Assembly: GCF_900103265.1 (NCBI RefSeq)
Contig: NZ_FMWX01000002.1
Span: 434,001-498,000 of the forward strand
Source of the DNA: Sphingomonas sp. NFR15
GTDB taxonomy: Bacteria; Pseudomonadota; Alphaproteobacteria; Sphingomonadales; Sphingomonadaceae
Reading direction: 5' to 3'
DNA: 64,000 nt
The notes under the pieces are model-generated. The model had not been told where the DNA came from. It worked only from the letters and a program-made list of their open reading frames with translations, and did not search any database. The stretch's first letter is position 1. Every line of letters begins with the position of its first letter. A program made the translations under genes and the position numbers. This document shows positions 27,212 to 35,205 of the stretch, piece by piece.

Positions 27212-28027
27212 ATGGCGCGTGGGGAAGACTGGTCGGATACCGAGCTGGACGCCATCGTCGCCGACTATTTCGCGATGCTGCGGGATGAGATTGGCGGCAT
27301 CTCCTTTTCGAAGACCGCACATCGCCGGGCTCTGGCCGAACGCGTCGATCGTTCGGAAGGCTCGATCGAGTTTAAGCACTGCAACATCACGGCGGTGCTG
27401 GAAGAGCTCGGTGTCGCCGGCATCAGGGGATATCGTGCACGCGCCAACTACCAGGACGCGATCCTGGAGGCGATCGAGCGGCATCTGGACCGCGACGGCG
27501 GGCGTGATCTGGCCATGGTGCCGACGGCTTCGGCATCGACGATCCGCATAGTCGACGTTCCCGGCATCGAGCTGAGGAATGAGCCTCCGGTGCCGACGGT
27601 GGAGCGGATGGTTCGCCGGTTCGACCCCGTCGAACGGGACATGCGCAACCGCGAATTGGGGCTTGCCGGCGAGCACGCCGTGTTGAATTTTGAACGGAAG
27701 CGCCTGGACTTGGCTGGCAGACCGGACCTTGCGGCGCGCGTGCGTCACGTCTCAGTCGAGATCGGCGATGGTCTCGGCTACGACATCGCCTCCTTCTCGG
27801 AACAGGGCGATGATCTGGCCATCGAGGTGAAGACGACGCGCGGAGTGGCGCGGACGCCGTTCTTCATGTCCCGCAACGAGCTGGAGGTCGCCGAGTGGAT
27901 GGGGGGCGGGTATCGGCTCTACCGATTGCACGAGTTCGGCCCGAAGCCCGCCCTGTTCACGATGACGCCGCCATTGGCCGAAAGCCTGCGGTTCACCACC
28001 GAGACGTGGCGCGCAGACTTCAGGTGA
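27212..28027 (+). CDS. DUF3883 domain protein, nuclease-like
   Basis: The 271-residue product has an N-terminal helical region (EDWSDTELDAIVADYFAML) like those in restriction-related proteins. The C-terminal DUF3883 domain has the PD-(D/E)xK-type pattern: Glu154 in ELGLAGEHAVL, Asp191 in GDGLGYDIASF and E205-V-K207 in LAIEVKTTRG. DUF3883 occurs in McrB-like and other defence proteins. Here it is nearly alone. It converges on the ubiquitin-like operon. The start is the ATG at 27212; a TTG six codons upstream is possible. Confidence 0.75.
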   Translation: MARGEDWSDTELDAIVADYFAMLRDEIGGISFSKTAHRRALAERVDRSEGSIEFKHCNITAVLEELGVAGIRGYRARANYQDAILEAIERHLDRDGGRDLAMVPTASASTIRIVDVPGIELRNEPPVPTVERMVRRFDPVERDMRNRELGLAGEHAVLNFERKRLDLAGRPDLAARVRHVSVEIGDGLGYDIASFSEQGDDLAIEVKTTRGVARTPFFMSRNELEVAEWMGGGYRLYRLHEFGPKPALFTMTPPLAESLRFTTETWRADFR

Positions 28028-28078
28028 TGGGTTCCGAGACTTGATACCGAACGCCTTCGCCGGCTGCCGGCATACCCA

Positions 28079-28618
28079 TCACTCGTCGTCTTCTCCATCG
28101 GCTCTGACGAAATACCATGTCCCGTCCTGCTTCCAGCTTCGGGCGCGCCCTTTTCCGACCAGGCGGTTTGCAGCGCGATTCGCGTCCCAGACAATCTCGT
28201 CGATCGCGTCCGCGATGGCTTCTGCTGTAAGCGGGATCGTCGCGTCCATCCCCGCGAGAACCCGCTTCTCGACGTCGGGGTCGTAGCGCGGTTCGACATT
28301 CCCCGAAGTGAAGCGGTCACACCAGATCAGCACGCCGCGCCAGACGACGAAGTGACTCTCGCAGCCGCCGTCCCGCCACACCGAAGGATAGAGCGTGACG
28401 CCTTCTCCGCGAGTGTCGAGACGCCACGCTTTGTCGGCGCGGGGATCGAGATTGACGACCAGCGTCTCGCCACAGCCATCGGGGCAGGTCATGACGACCG
28501 AGCGGATGCGGCCGCGCACGACCAGCGCCGCGTCCCCGGGCCCGTTCAGCAGGGCTTCCGCTTCATCCCGGTACTCGGCCTGGCCCACGAGCCGCAACGA
28601 CCTGGCGGGCGCCGTCAC
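28079..28618 (-). CDS. DUF6527-like zinc-binding protein of the ubiquitin-like operon
   Basis: A GTG start overlaps the JAB-E1 stop (GTGA). The 179-residue product has Cys/His sites in MTCPDGCGETLVVNLDP, then GGCESHFVVWRGVLIWCDRF, matching what I know of the DUF6527 proteins that accompany bacterial E2/JAB-E1 genes. The C-terminal half is helical. Function unknown; as the last gene of the operon it may recognise targets or bind the conjugate. The family name is from memory of motif patterns. Confidence 0.65.
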   Translation of the reverse strand: MTAPARSLRLVGQAEYRDEAEALLNGPGDAALVVRGRIRSVVMTCPDGCGETLVVNLDPRADKAWRLDTRGEGVTLYPSVWRDGGCESHFVVWRGVLIWCDRFTSGNVEPRYDPDVEKRVLAGMDATIPLTAEAIADAIDEIVWDANRAANRLVGKGRARSWKQDGTWYFVRADGEDDE

Positions 28619-29961
28619 GCTGCCTCTCCGTCATTCGGCGCGTGCCGAACCGGCATTGGCCACGACAGGCCCTTCGCATGTGCGCCTGCGCTCGAGCAGA
28701 CGATGCACTCCGGGTGAATGGCAGCAGCCAACTCGCTCACCCGGCCGCGAATGCCGTCGTAGCTCAGATGCCGCGGACGGGTCGGAACCGGGGTGACGGC
28801 TCCGAGCAGCATGGTGATGGCCAGCGACGTCACCGTGGAGTTGATCGAGATGACTGCTGGCTGGGGCTCGTGAACCCCCTGAACATACGGGTCGGCGGCC
28901 CGCTGTTCCGGTGTCCGCAGTTCGCGCAGAATGGCCTTCCCGTCCAGCGCGCCGGTGCAGGTGAGGCAGGGCAGTTCCGGCGCGATCATCTGGACGCGAC
29001 CGGTGATGTGCGTGATGACATCGTCCTTGACGGTAATGCTGACGCCCATGTCGATCACCGGGACGAGAAATTGGTGGGCCGCCTGGTTCACGACCGCCCG
29101 GCTGGCATGCGAATCCGTGCAGAGCAGGATGAAGTCGAAAGTCGGAAGGAGATTGGCTACGTCGCCATCGACGATGTCCGCCTGAAGCCCGGTGACGAGC
29201 GCATCGGGATTGATGTTGCGGATCATGGCCGCGGCGACCTCGACCTTGGCGAAACCGACGGTTGCCGGCGTCGATCCCACCACACGATTGAGGTTGGTGG
29301 TCTCGATATGGTCGGGATCGATGACGGTGATGTCGGTCGCCCCGAGGTGCGCGAGCTGCTGGCAGACGAGGGATCCCGTGCCACCGGCACCGACCACGCA
29401 GTAGCGGAGGCTCTTGAGGAGACGCTGCCCCGGTTCGCCGAAGGCGCGCACCTGCCGATCATGGCGCTCCTGAGCCTCACCGTCCGGGCGTGGCGATAGA
29501 AGCGTCAGGTGCTTGTCAACCTCCCATACGCCGATCTCGTCGCCGGAACCCAGGCGCCGCGCCCGGCAGCCGTTGGGGCTGATCACGAGAGCGGCGTGCG
29601 GAACCGGCGCGCCACGCCTTCCGAGATAGGGAGCGAGCTGAGCTTCCCCGTTGTCGTCCGTCGTCGAGAACGCCGGCCAGTTCGAGCAATCGGGATGGGT
29701 ATGGATGAGGATCGCCGCCATGCCGGTGACGCGGCTGCGGTTGGCGACGTCCAGCAGGTACTGCGCCTTCAGGACGGCGGAGATGCGATCGCGCCGCTCG
29801 TATGCGTGTTCGGGCACAGCCGCCGCGTCCGCCACGATCCACGCATCGGCGTGGGCCACGTAATGGGCATAGGCGATCGCGCAGCTCTCGACGCCTCCGG
29901 CGTCGAGAAGCGTCGCCGACAGCTGGCGGTAGACCGGCGATGGGAATCTGATGCCGCTCAT
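28615..29961 (-). CDS. JAB peptidase-E1 activating enzyme fusion
   Basis: The 448-residue protein begins at 29961 (MSGIRFPSPVYRQL). Residues 1 to about 150 form a JAB domain with Glu25, the pair His87-x-His89 and Ser99-x-x-Asp102, the complete JAMM metal site. From about 165 to 420 is a ThiF/E1 adenylation domain: nucleotide loop GAGGTGS at 191-197, ITVIDPDHIETTNLNR, then two Cys pairs, C332-x2-C335 and C419-x2-C422, as a zinc site. One chain could thus both activate and remove a ubiquitin-like protein. It overlaps both neighbours by four bases. The frame is open further upstream but that part overlaps the E2 gene. Confidence 0.92.
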   Translation of the reverse strand: MSGIRFPSPVYRQLSATLLDAGGVESCAIAYAHYVAHADAWIVADAAAVPEHAYERRDRISAVLKAQYLLDVANRSRVTGMAAILIHTHPDCSNWPAFSTTDDNGEAQLAPYLGRRGAPVPHAALVISPNGCRARRLGSGDEIGVWEVDKHLTLLSPRPDGEAQERHDRQVRAFGEPGQRLLKSLRYCVVGAGGTGSLVCQQLAHLGATDITVIDPDHIETTNLNRVVGSTPATVGFAKVEVAAAMIRNINPDALVTGLQADIVDGDVANLLPTFDFILLCTDSHASRAVVNQAAHQFLVPVIDMGVSITVKDDVITHITGRVQMIAPELPCLTCTGALDGKAILRELRTPEQRAADPYVQGVHEPQPAVISINSTVTSLAITMLLGAVTPVPTRPRHLSYDGIRGRVSELAAAIHPECIVCSSAGAHAKGLSWPMPVRHAPNDGEAA

Positions 29962-30341
29962 CGCACTTCCTTCAGACGGTTGATCACCACGTTCATCCAC
30001 GTGGTGAGAGTGTCGCGGTTGGGGTCCCACGGTGCAGTCAGATGCCACGAGAACCAGAGCATGGGGTCGGCGACGCCGAGGATCGGGTTGATTCCTGTGT
30101 TCTGCGGCTGACCGCCGTTCGCCAGCCTCAGGTCGGCATCGGCCCAGAAGCAGTCGAGATGCGCGTAGGGATACCCGGACGGGATGATGAAGCGGATGGT
30201 GGTCCAGCGCTTCGACCACCCATCCGGCAGGCGGACGTTCGGCACGGTGACGAGCATGGTGCCGCTCACCGCCGGCCGAACGTCAGCGCCGCCGAACCGC
30301 TCGCGCAGCTTGTCCAGCTGCATGCTGACGGGGCCGGACAT
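29958..30341 (-). CDS. E2-like protein of the prokaryotic E2 family E type
   Basis: The 127-residue product has the pattern of prokaryotic E2 family E: PNVRLPDGW, IRFIIPSGYPYAHLDCFWAD, LRLANGGQPQNTG and LWFSWHLTAPWDPNRDTL. Its single cysteine, C64 in the DCFW motif, is the only candidate for a thioester site; whether members of this family are active E2s is uncertain to me. Its start is fused to the stop of the ubiquitin-like gene (TGATG) and its stop to the start of the JAB-E1 gene (ATGA). Confidence 0.82.
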   Translation of the reverse strand: MSGPVSMQLDKLRERFGGADVRPAVSGTMLVTVPNVRLPDGWSKRWTTIRFIIPSGYPYAHLDCFWADADLRLANGGQPQNTGINPILGVADPMLWFSWHLTAPWDPNRDTLTTWMNVVINRLKEVR

Positions 30342-31084
30342 CAGCCGAAGTTCGCCTTCGGCACCGACGAGAAGCGGCGGACGCCGTGCTTCGGGTCGAG
30401 GCTGACGGTTTCGTCGTCGCCGATGGTGCGGTCGGGCTCGTCACCGTGCCCTTCCAGCGCCAGATCGTGGGTCGGGTCCCAGCCGGGCACCATCGCCTTG
30501 ATCTCGGCTCCGGTCAGCTTCTTCTTGTCGGTCTCGTAGCGCTTGCCGTTCACGAAGAAGAAGTAGGTGACCTTGACCGTCGCGGTGATGAACTTCTCGA
30601 CGCCGGGCGCGGTGAGATCGACCTCGCTGCCCGCCTCGATCAGCTTGTCGGTTCCTCCGCGGACCTCGAGGAACACCGCCTTGTCGGGGCCGATGCCCGC
30701 GAGGGTGCGGAGGACCGCTTCGGGGATGCTCGGCTTGCCCCAGACGATGCGGCTGTCGTCGAGCATGATGCGGTAGAGCGGGTCGGTGCTGAAGGCGACG
30801 AAGTGGTGGGCGACGCGATCGCGCAGATCGATGTCCTCGTCGGCACGGACATCCTCGAAATCGCCCTCGGGGGTGATCACGAAGAGCGAGTGGCCATCGA
30901 TGTCCTTGATCCCCGCAGCCTTCAGGATCTGACGGCCGAGCGGGACGGGGTCATCGAGAACGATGGGGCGGTAGTCCATGCTGTCGAGGGCGAACGACAC
31001 GCGGTAGCGCCCGGGGCGCAGCGGGCGGTCCTCCTGAGCGGCGAGCTCGACGTCGTCGATGTCGGGGTGGTCGGTGATGGACAT
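30341..31084 (-). CDS. Multi-ubiquitin-like protein, three beta-grasp domains
   Basis: From the ATG at 31084 (AGAGGAA upstream) the product has 247 residues. Three repeats of the beta-grasp pattern can be read: about 24-99 (RYRVSFALDSMDYRPIVLDD to HHFVAF), 103-167 (LYRIMLDDSRIVWG to ITATV) and 172-247 (VTYFFFVNGKRYETDKKKLT to the end). The repeats are divergent from each other. The chain ends ANFG, one glycine rather than GG. The pattern fits the multiubiquitin family found next to E2 and JAB-E1 genes. It is the presumed modifier of this operon. Confidence 0.85.
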   Translation of the reverse strand: MSITDHPDIDDVELAAQEDRPLRPGRYRVSFALDSMDYRPIVLDDPVPLGRQILKAAGIKDIDGHSLFVITPEGDFEDVRADEDIDLRDRVAHHFVAFSTDPLYRIMLDDSRIVWGKPSIPEAVLRTLAGIGPDKAVFLEVRGGTDKLIEAGSEVDLTAPGVEKFITATVKVTYFFFVNGKRYETDKKKLTGAEIKAMVPGWDPTHDLALEGHGDEPDRTIGDDETVSLDPKHGVRRFSSVPKANFG

Positions 31085-31167
31085 GGCTTGGTGTTCCTCT
31101 TGCGACCGCGGCGGCATTGCGTCGGTCTCAAAGGGTCAATCTCGCCAGCACCGGACGACCGGTAATT

Positions 31168-34100
31168 TCAGTCGAAGATTTTTTTCAGGCCGCCTTCCGC
31201 GATCGGGCCGCAGGTGAAGAAGGCGGGACAGAAGGGGCACGTCCGGTCGGAACGCTCCGGTTCGAAGCGTCCGTCGCTGATCGCGGTGAACGCCTCGACC
31301 AGCTTCTCCGATCGCTTGCCCAGATCCTTCTGGTCGAAGGTCACCGGCACGATGGGATCGTCGTCGCCGAGGTGGACGATTTCGACGGCGCAGCCAGGCA
31401 GTGCGTCGGCCGCAGCCATCTGAAAGGCGGCATCCGCAAGATCCTTTCCGGTCGTGGAGGAGCGATGGCCTGTCCTGATCATCCGCGTGACGTGGCGTCC
31501 GCCGGCCGTGGTGACGACGTCGTCTGCGATCGCCGTCACGGTGTTGTTTCCGATGCGTGTGCGCATCGGGCTTGGATCGAGCCGACTGGAACCGTCGCGG
31601 ATCTCCACGAACTTCTGGACGAGCAGGTCGGCGATTTCGCGATGAAGCCGGTATTCGTCGCCTGCAAGCGGCCCTTCCGACCACAGCCGATCCAAGACCG
31701 TGGCGGCGTCGGTGGATGACGCCGGAGTGGGCTGCCTGCTCGAGATCTCGTCGATCACGGAGCGTACGACGTCGTGCATGCTGGTCATCATGGTCGGTGT
31801 GCGCCTGCCGCCGACGCCCAGGACGTGGGTGTACAGGAACCGGCGACGGCAGCGGGAATAGAGGTGTAGCTGGGCCGTCGTGATCTTGATGGGCGGGCCG
31901 AGCCGGATCGGTAGCGGTTCTTCCTCCGGGTCGCCGATGCGATCGGCGTGCGGTGTCGCCGCGCGCGTGCTCGTCACGCCCAGGCGGGCGATGAAGGGCG
32001 AGGGATCGCGACGCCTCGTGGCTCCGGTTGCCGACGGTGCCGTTCGGCTCGCCGAATATAGCAGGAGACGGTCGCGCGCGCGCGAGGCGGCCACATAGAA
32101 GAGGCACTCCTGCTCCAGGTCGTGGTCCATCGCGGCCAGGGCCATGGTGCTGCGTTCCCCCTGGTCATCTCCCTCGATCAGCCCGTCCGGCACCGGGCAG
32201 GTCGGCTTGCGCGTAGCGGATGAGGTGGGAAGGCTGTTCTTGTTGAGGCCCATGACGTGCACGACCGGGAACTCCAGCCCCTTGCTGCCATGGATCGTCA
32301 TCAGCCTGACGGCATCGATACCTTGAGCCGCCTGTGGCAGCTGCCTGAGGTCGCGTTCGTCGGCGAGCTGGACGAGGCGGCGCACGCCGTCGAGCATCCG
32401 TTGCAGCGGCAGGCCCGGCCCTGTGCGCTGGGCGCGGAGGAATCCCATGAACTGCCAGATCGCGACGCCCATGGCCCGGCTGGCGATGCTGTCGGTCGTT
32501 GCGAGAAGGGCGGCGGTGGGTGTGCGGTCGAGAAGAAGTCGAGCCAGTATCCGCCACGGTCTCCCCGTGACCTCGAAGCCCGCGAGCATGTTGACCATGC
32601 GCTGAAGCGCGGTGGCATCTTCCTGACGCAGCTTGGGCAGCGAATTTTTCGCGTTGGTCCAGGCGAGTGGTTCGGCGTCGGTAGCCCGCAAGTGCTCGAC
32701 GACAGTCGCGGCGCCGGCGAGGCTGAGCCCGGTCTCCAGCCCCGCGAGAGACGGCTTTCGGACGAGGCCCATGGCCCGGCGGTCGACGAGCAGCGAGAGG
32801 ATGGACAGCAGATCCTTGATCTCGGGACGTTCGAACAGGTTCCCGAGGTACAGGACCGGAATGCCGCGTCGTTCCAGTTCACGCCCGATGCGGGTCAAAC
32901 GGTCGTTGCCCGAGCATAGCACCGCGTGGTCGCGGTATTCGGTGTCCACCGACCGACGTTCGATCTCGTCGGCCAGCGCGTCGGCCTCGTCGTCGTTGTC
33001 TCCGAACGTCACGTGTTCCGGTGCATTCCCGGTGGCAGGGCGATCAGCCGTTAGCGCCGCGTCGCTCGTTCCGGCCTTCATCTCCCGACCAAAGGCGGAG
33101 AAGGCGCCGACGATCTCGGGCGTCGATCTGTAGTTCAGGCGGAGCCTTCCACCCTTCGCTCCGGGGAAGTCGGCGGTGGCGAACCTCGACATGTTGTAGG
33201 ACGACGCGCCGCGGAACCGGTAGATCGCCTGACGCGCATCCCCGACCGCCCAGAGGTTGATCCCGCCGTCGGTGAGCAGCTGGAGCAATCTCACGCTGCT
33301 TCGGTTCACATCCTGATACTCGTCGACGAGGATGTGGGTGTAGGTGTTGCGAAGGATCGACGCGGCTTCCGGATCGGAATCGAGGAGCGTGACCGGCAGC
33401 GACACCAGGTCGCCGAAGTCGACGGCTCCGGCGGCGTGCTTCAGCTCCTCGTAGCGGCTGTAGACGAGGCCGACCTCGGCGCAGCGCTCCGCGGCAATGC
33501 GCTCGGCCGGATCCGAAGCCAGATCGAGCATCGCCTGGGCGAGCGTGGCGAAGCGTTCCGGGCCGGCCACCTCGTCCTTCGCGCGGGACATCGCGCCGAG
33601 CATCTCCTTCAGCGGCTTCGCCGGATCCATGATCTCGCGATAATGCTTGAGATCGAGGGCGAGATATTCCCGCTCCATGATCGCGGTCGCCTCGCTCCGA
33701 TCCATCATCCGGGGCTCGGAGGCGAAGCCCAGCTGCCGATGGTAGCGCCGCACGATGTCCAGCCCGAAGGCATGGAAGGTTCCGATCCACATCGCCGACG
33801 CCGCCTCGGGCCGCATTCCCGCGATGCGCTCGGATAGTTCTCCAGCGGCCTTATTGGAGAACGTCAGGACGAGTATGTTCCGTGGGTCGACGCCCTCGTC
33901 CACGAGCCCGGCGACGCGTCCGACGAGCGTCTGGGTCTTGCCTGTGCCCGGACCCGCCTCCAGCAGATATGGCACGCCGCGATGCCGTGCTGCCTCGGCC
34001 TGCTCGGCATTCAGGGGCTTCGGGGGCTTCTCCACCGCATCTTCGGCCTGCGGCTCAATCTCGGGAAGCAGCAGCGCGTCTAGCAGTTGCATCGCGACGA

Positions 34101-34605
34101 CGTCGAAGGGTGCGTCCAGCCGTTCTGCAATCTCGGTCGCGGTCATCCCGTCGAGATGGAGGGCTTTGGCTCGCTTGCGAGGTAGGATGAGCTCGCGACC
34201 GAAAAGATCCATCTGGATCTCGCGGCGCTGTCGCCGACTGTAATCCACGACGCGGTCCTCTCCGACCGGTGCCGCTTCGGAGGACCGGGTCGGATCGACG
34301 TCATGGGCGACATGCTCGATACGATCGTCGCCGAGCGTTGCGTGGCCGAGTTCATGCCCTACCAGGAAGACCTTATAGAAATCCGTGCCGGCGTCTTCGT
34401 GCCGGATCGTCCTGTTCTTGGGATCGAACTGCGCGCGGCCACCCGCCAGCAGCCTACTGCCCGGCTCGATCGGCTCGATGTCGAGCCCGATAGCCGAAGC
34501 GGCGGCGCTGACGATCGCCTGTGGAGACCAGGGATCCGCACCATCTGCAACTGCGCTCGCATGGAGGGCGGCAGCCCGATGTCTGGCGAGTTCGACGGCG
34601 TCCAA
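31168..34605 (-). CDS. ImmA/IrrE peptidase-UvrD helicase-AddB-like fusion
   Basis: The 1145-residue protein starts with a TTG three bases after the upstream stop. Residues 1-185 are an ImmA/IrrE metallopeptidase: HELGH at 84-88 and the third ligand Glu129 in REIQMDLFGRELILPR. From about 197 follows a UvrD/PcrA helicase: Walker A AGPGTGKT at 217-224, LTFSNKAAGEL, VDEYQD at 427-432, VGDARQAIYRFRG, LNYRST, then TIHGSKGLEFPVV and FYVAASRARDR. The last 300 residues resemble the AddB/RecB nuclease with its 4Fe-4S cysteines (YSRCRRRFLY and the C-x2-C-x5-C TCPFCPAFFTC). The DYKTG nuclease motif reads RMIRTG, so cleavage is doubtful. An 83-base gap precedes the ubiquitin-like gene. Confidence 0.9.
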   Translation of the reverse strand: MDAVELARHRAAALHASAVADGADPWSPQAIVSAAASAIGLDIEPIEPGSRLLAGGRAQFDPKNRTIRHEDAGTDFYKVFLVGHELGHATLGDDRIEHVAHDVDPTRSSEAAPVGEDRVVDYSRRQRREIQMDLFGRELILPRKRAKALHLDGMTATEIAERLDAPFDVVAMQLLDALLLPEIEPQAEDAVEKPPKPLNAEQAEAARHRGVPYLLEAGPGTGKTQTLVGRVAGLVDEGVDPRNILVLTFSNKAAGELSERIAGMRPEAASAMWIGTFHAFGLDIVRRYHRQLGFASEPRMMDRSEATAIMEREYLALDLKHYREIMDPAKPLKEMLGAMSRAKDEVAGPERFATLAQAMLDLASDPAERIAAERCAEVGLVYSRYEELKHAAGAVDFGDLVSLPVTLLDSDPEAASILRNTYTHILVDEYQDVNRSSVRLLQLLTDGGINLWAVGDARQAIYRFRGASSYNMSRFATADFPGAKGGRLRLNYRSTPEIVGAFSAFGREMKAGTSDAALTADRPATGNAPEHVTFGDNDDEADALADEIERRSVDTEYRDHAVLCSGNDRLTRIGRELERRGIPVLYLGNLFERPEIKDLLSILSLLVDRRAMGLVRKPSLAGLETGLSLAGAATVVEHLRATDAEPLAWTNAKNSLPKLRQEDATALQRMVNMLAGFEVTGRPWRILARLLLDRTPTAALLATTDSIASRAMGVAIWQFMGFLRAQRTGPGLPLQRMLDGVRRLVQLADERDLRQLPQAAQGIDAVRLMTIHGSKGLEFPVVHVMGLNKNSLPTSSATRKPTCPVPDGLIEGDDQGERSTMALAAMDHDLEQECLFYVAASRARDRLLLYSASRTAPSATGATRRRDPSPFIARLGVTSTRAATPHADRIGDPEEEPLPIRLGPPIKITTAQLHLYSRCRRRFLYTHVLGVGGRRTPTMMTSMHDVVRSVIDEISSRQPTPASSTDAATVLDRLWSEGPLAGDEYRLHREIADLLVQKFVEIRDGSSRLDPSPMRTRIGNNTVTAIADDVVTTAGGRHVTRMIRTGHRSSTTGKDLADAAFQMAAADALPGCAVEIVHLGDDDPIVPVTFDQKDLGKRSEKLVEAFTAISDGRFEPERSDRTCPFCPAFFTCGPIAEGGLKKIFD

Positions 34606-34608
34606 TGG

Positions 34609-35205
34609 TCAGGCCCGATCTTCCAGAAGCCGCTGCCGCTTCTCCTCGGGCACCTTGCACTGAACGAGAAGCTCCTCGAACGATATCTTGCCGTCCGCGA
34701 CGTGGGGCGCTTCGTCGGACTTGTAGCTCAGTCCGGTGGCAAGCCGGTTTGATCCCGCCATGAACGCGCGGATATCGTCGGCGGTCGCCCGGATGCCCTG
34801 CGCGATGGTTTCGACGATCCACGCTGGAACGGACGCGATGTCGACGAGCCTCGTACTGAAGGCATGGATGACGCCGCTCGGCACGCCGAGCGTCCGACGC
34901 AGGGCGACGAGTTCGTCCGCAGTGGCCGACGCGAATGGATCGGCGACGGTATTACCTGCAGGGGCATCGGCAGGGACAGTCGCCTGAAAAGCCGTCCACG
35001 ATTCCTCGACCCAGGCTTCGTCGACCGGAGCGCTGGCGCCGTCGCTCGCTCGCTGAAGACGCAGGTCGAGCGACAGGTCGATCAGGTCGTCGGCGAGGTG
35101 CGGGTACGACTGAAGATACCGCTCGAGCGTCGAACGGTCGTGCGCCGGCTCTACGGCGAATGCGAGGAGGATATCCTCGTCGTCATGTGGCAGATGATCA
35201 GTCAT
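34609..35205 (-). CDS. Small regulator-like protein paired with the peptidase
   Basis: The 198-residue product overlaps the end of the sigma-like gene by eight bases. The N-terminal part (DILLAFAVEPAHDRSTLERY, then LADDLIDLSLDL) is a helical repeat. The middle (LRRTLGVPSGVIHAFSTRLV ... WIVETIAQGIRATADDIRAF) looks like the antitoxin or XRE-type partners encoded before ImmA/IrrE peptidases, and the tail is KISFEELLVQCKVPEEKRQR. I infer that it is the substrate or inhibitor of the peptidase or of the sigma-like protein. No defined family recognised. Confidence 0.6.
   Translation of the reverse strand: MTDHLPHDDEDILLAFAVEPAHDRSTLERYLQSYPHLADDLIDLSLDLRLQRASDGASAPVDEAWVEESWTAFQATVPADAPAGNTVADPFASATADELVALRRTLGVPSGVIHAFSTRLVDIASVPAWIVETIAQGIRATADDIRAFMAGSNRLATGLSYKSDEAPHVADGKISFEELLVQCKVPEEKRQRLLEDRA

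Noticed and set aside
31168..31800. Active AddB/RecB-type nuclease at the end of the fusion protein
   Set aside because: The iron-sulfur cysteines are there, but the DYKTG position reads RMIRTG and no QxxxY helix is seen, so I call it degenerate.
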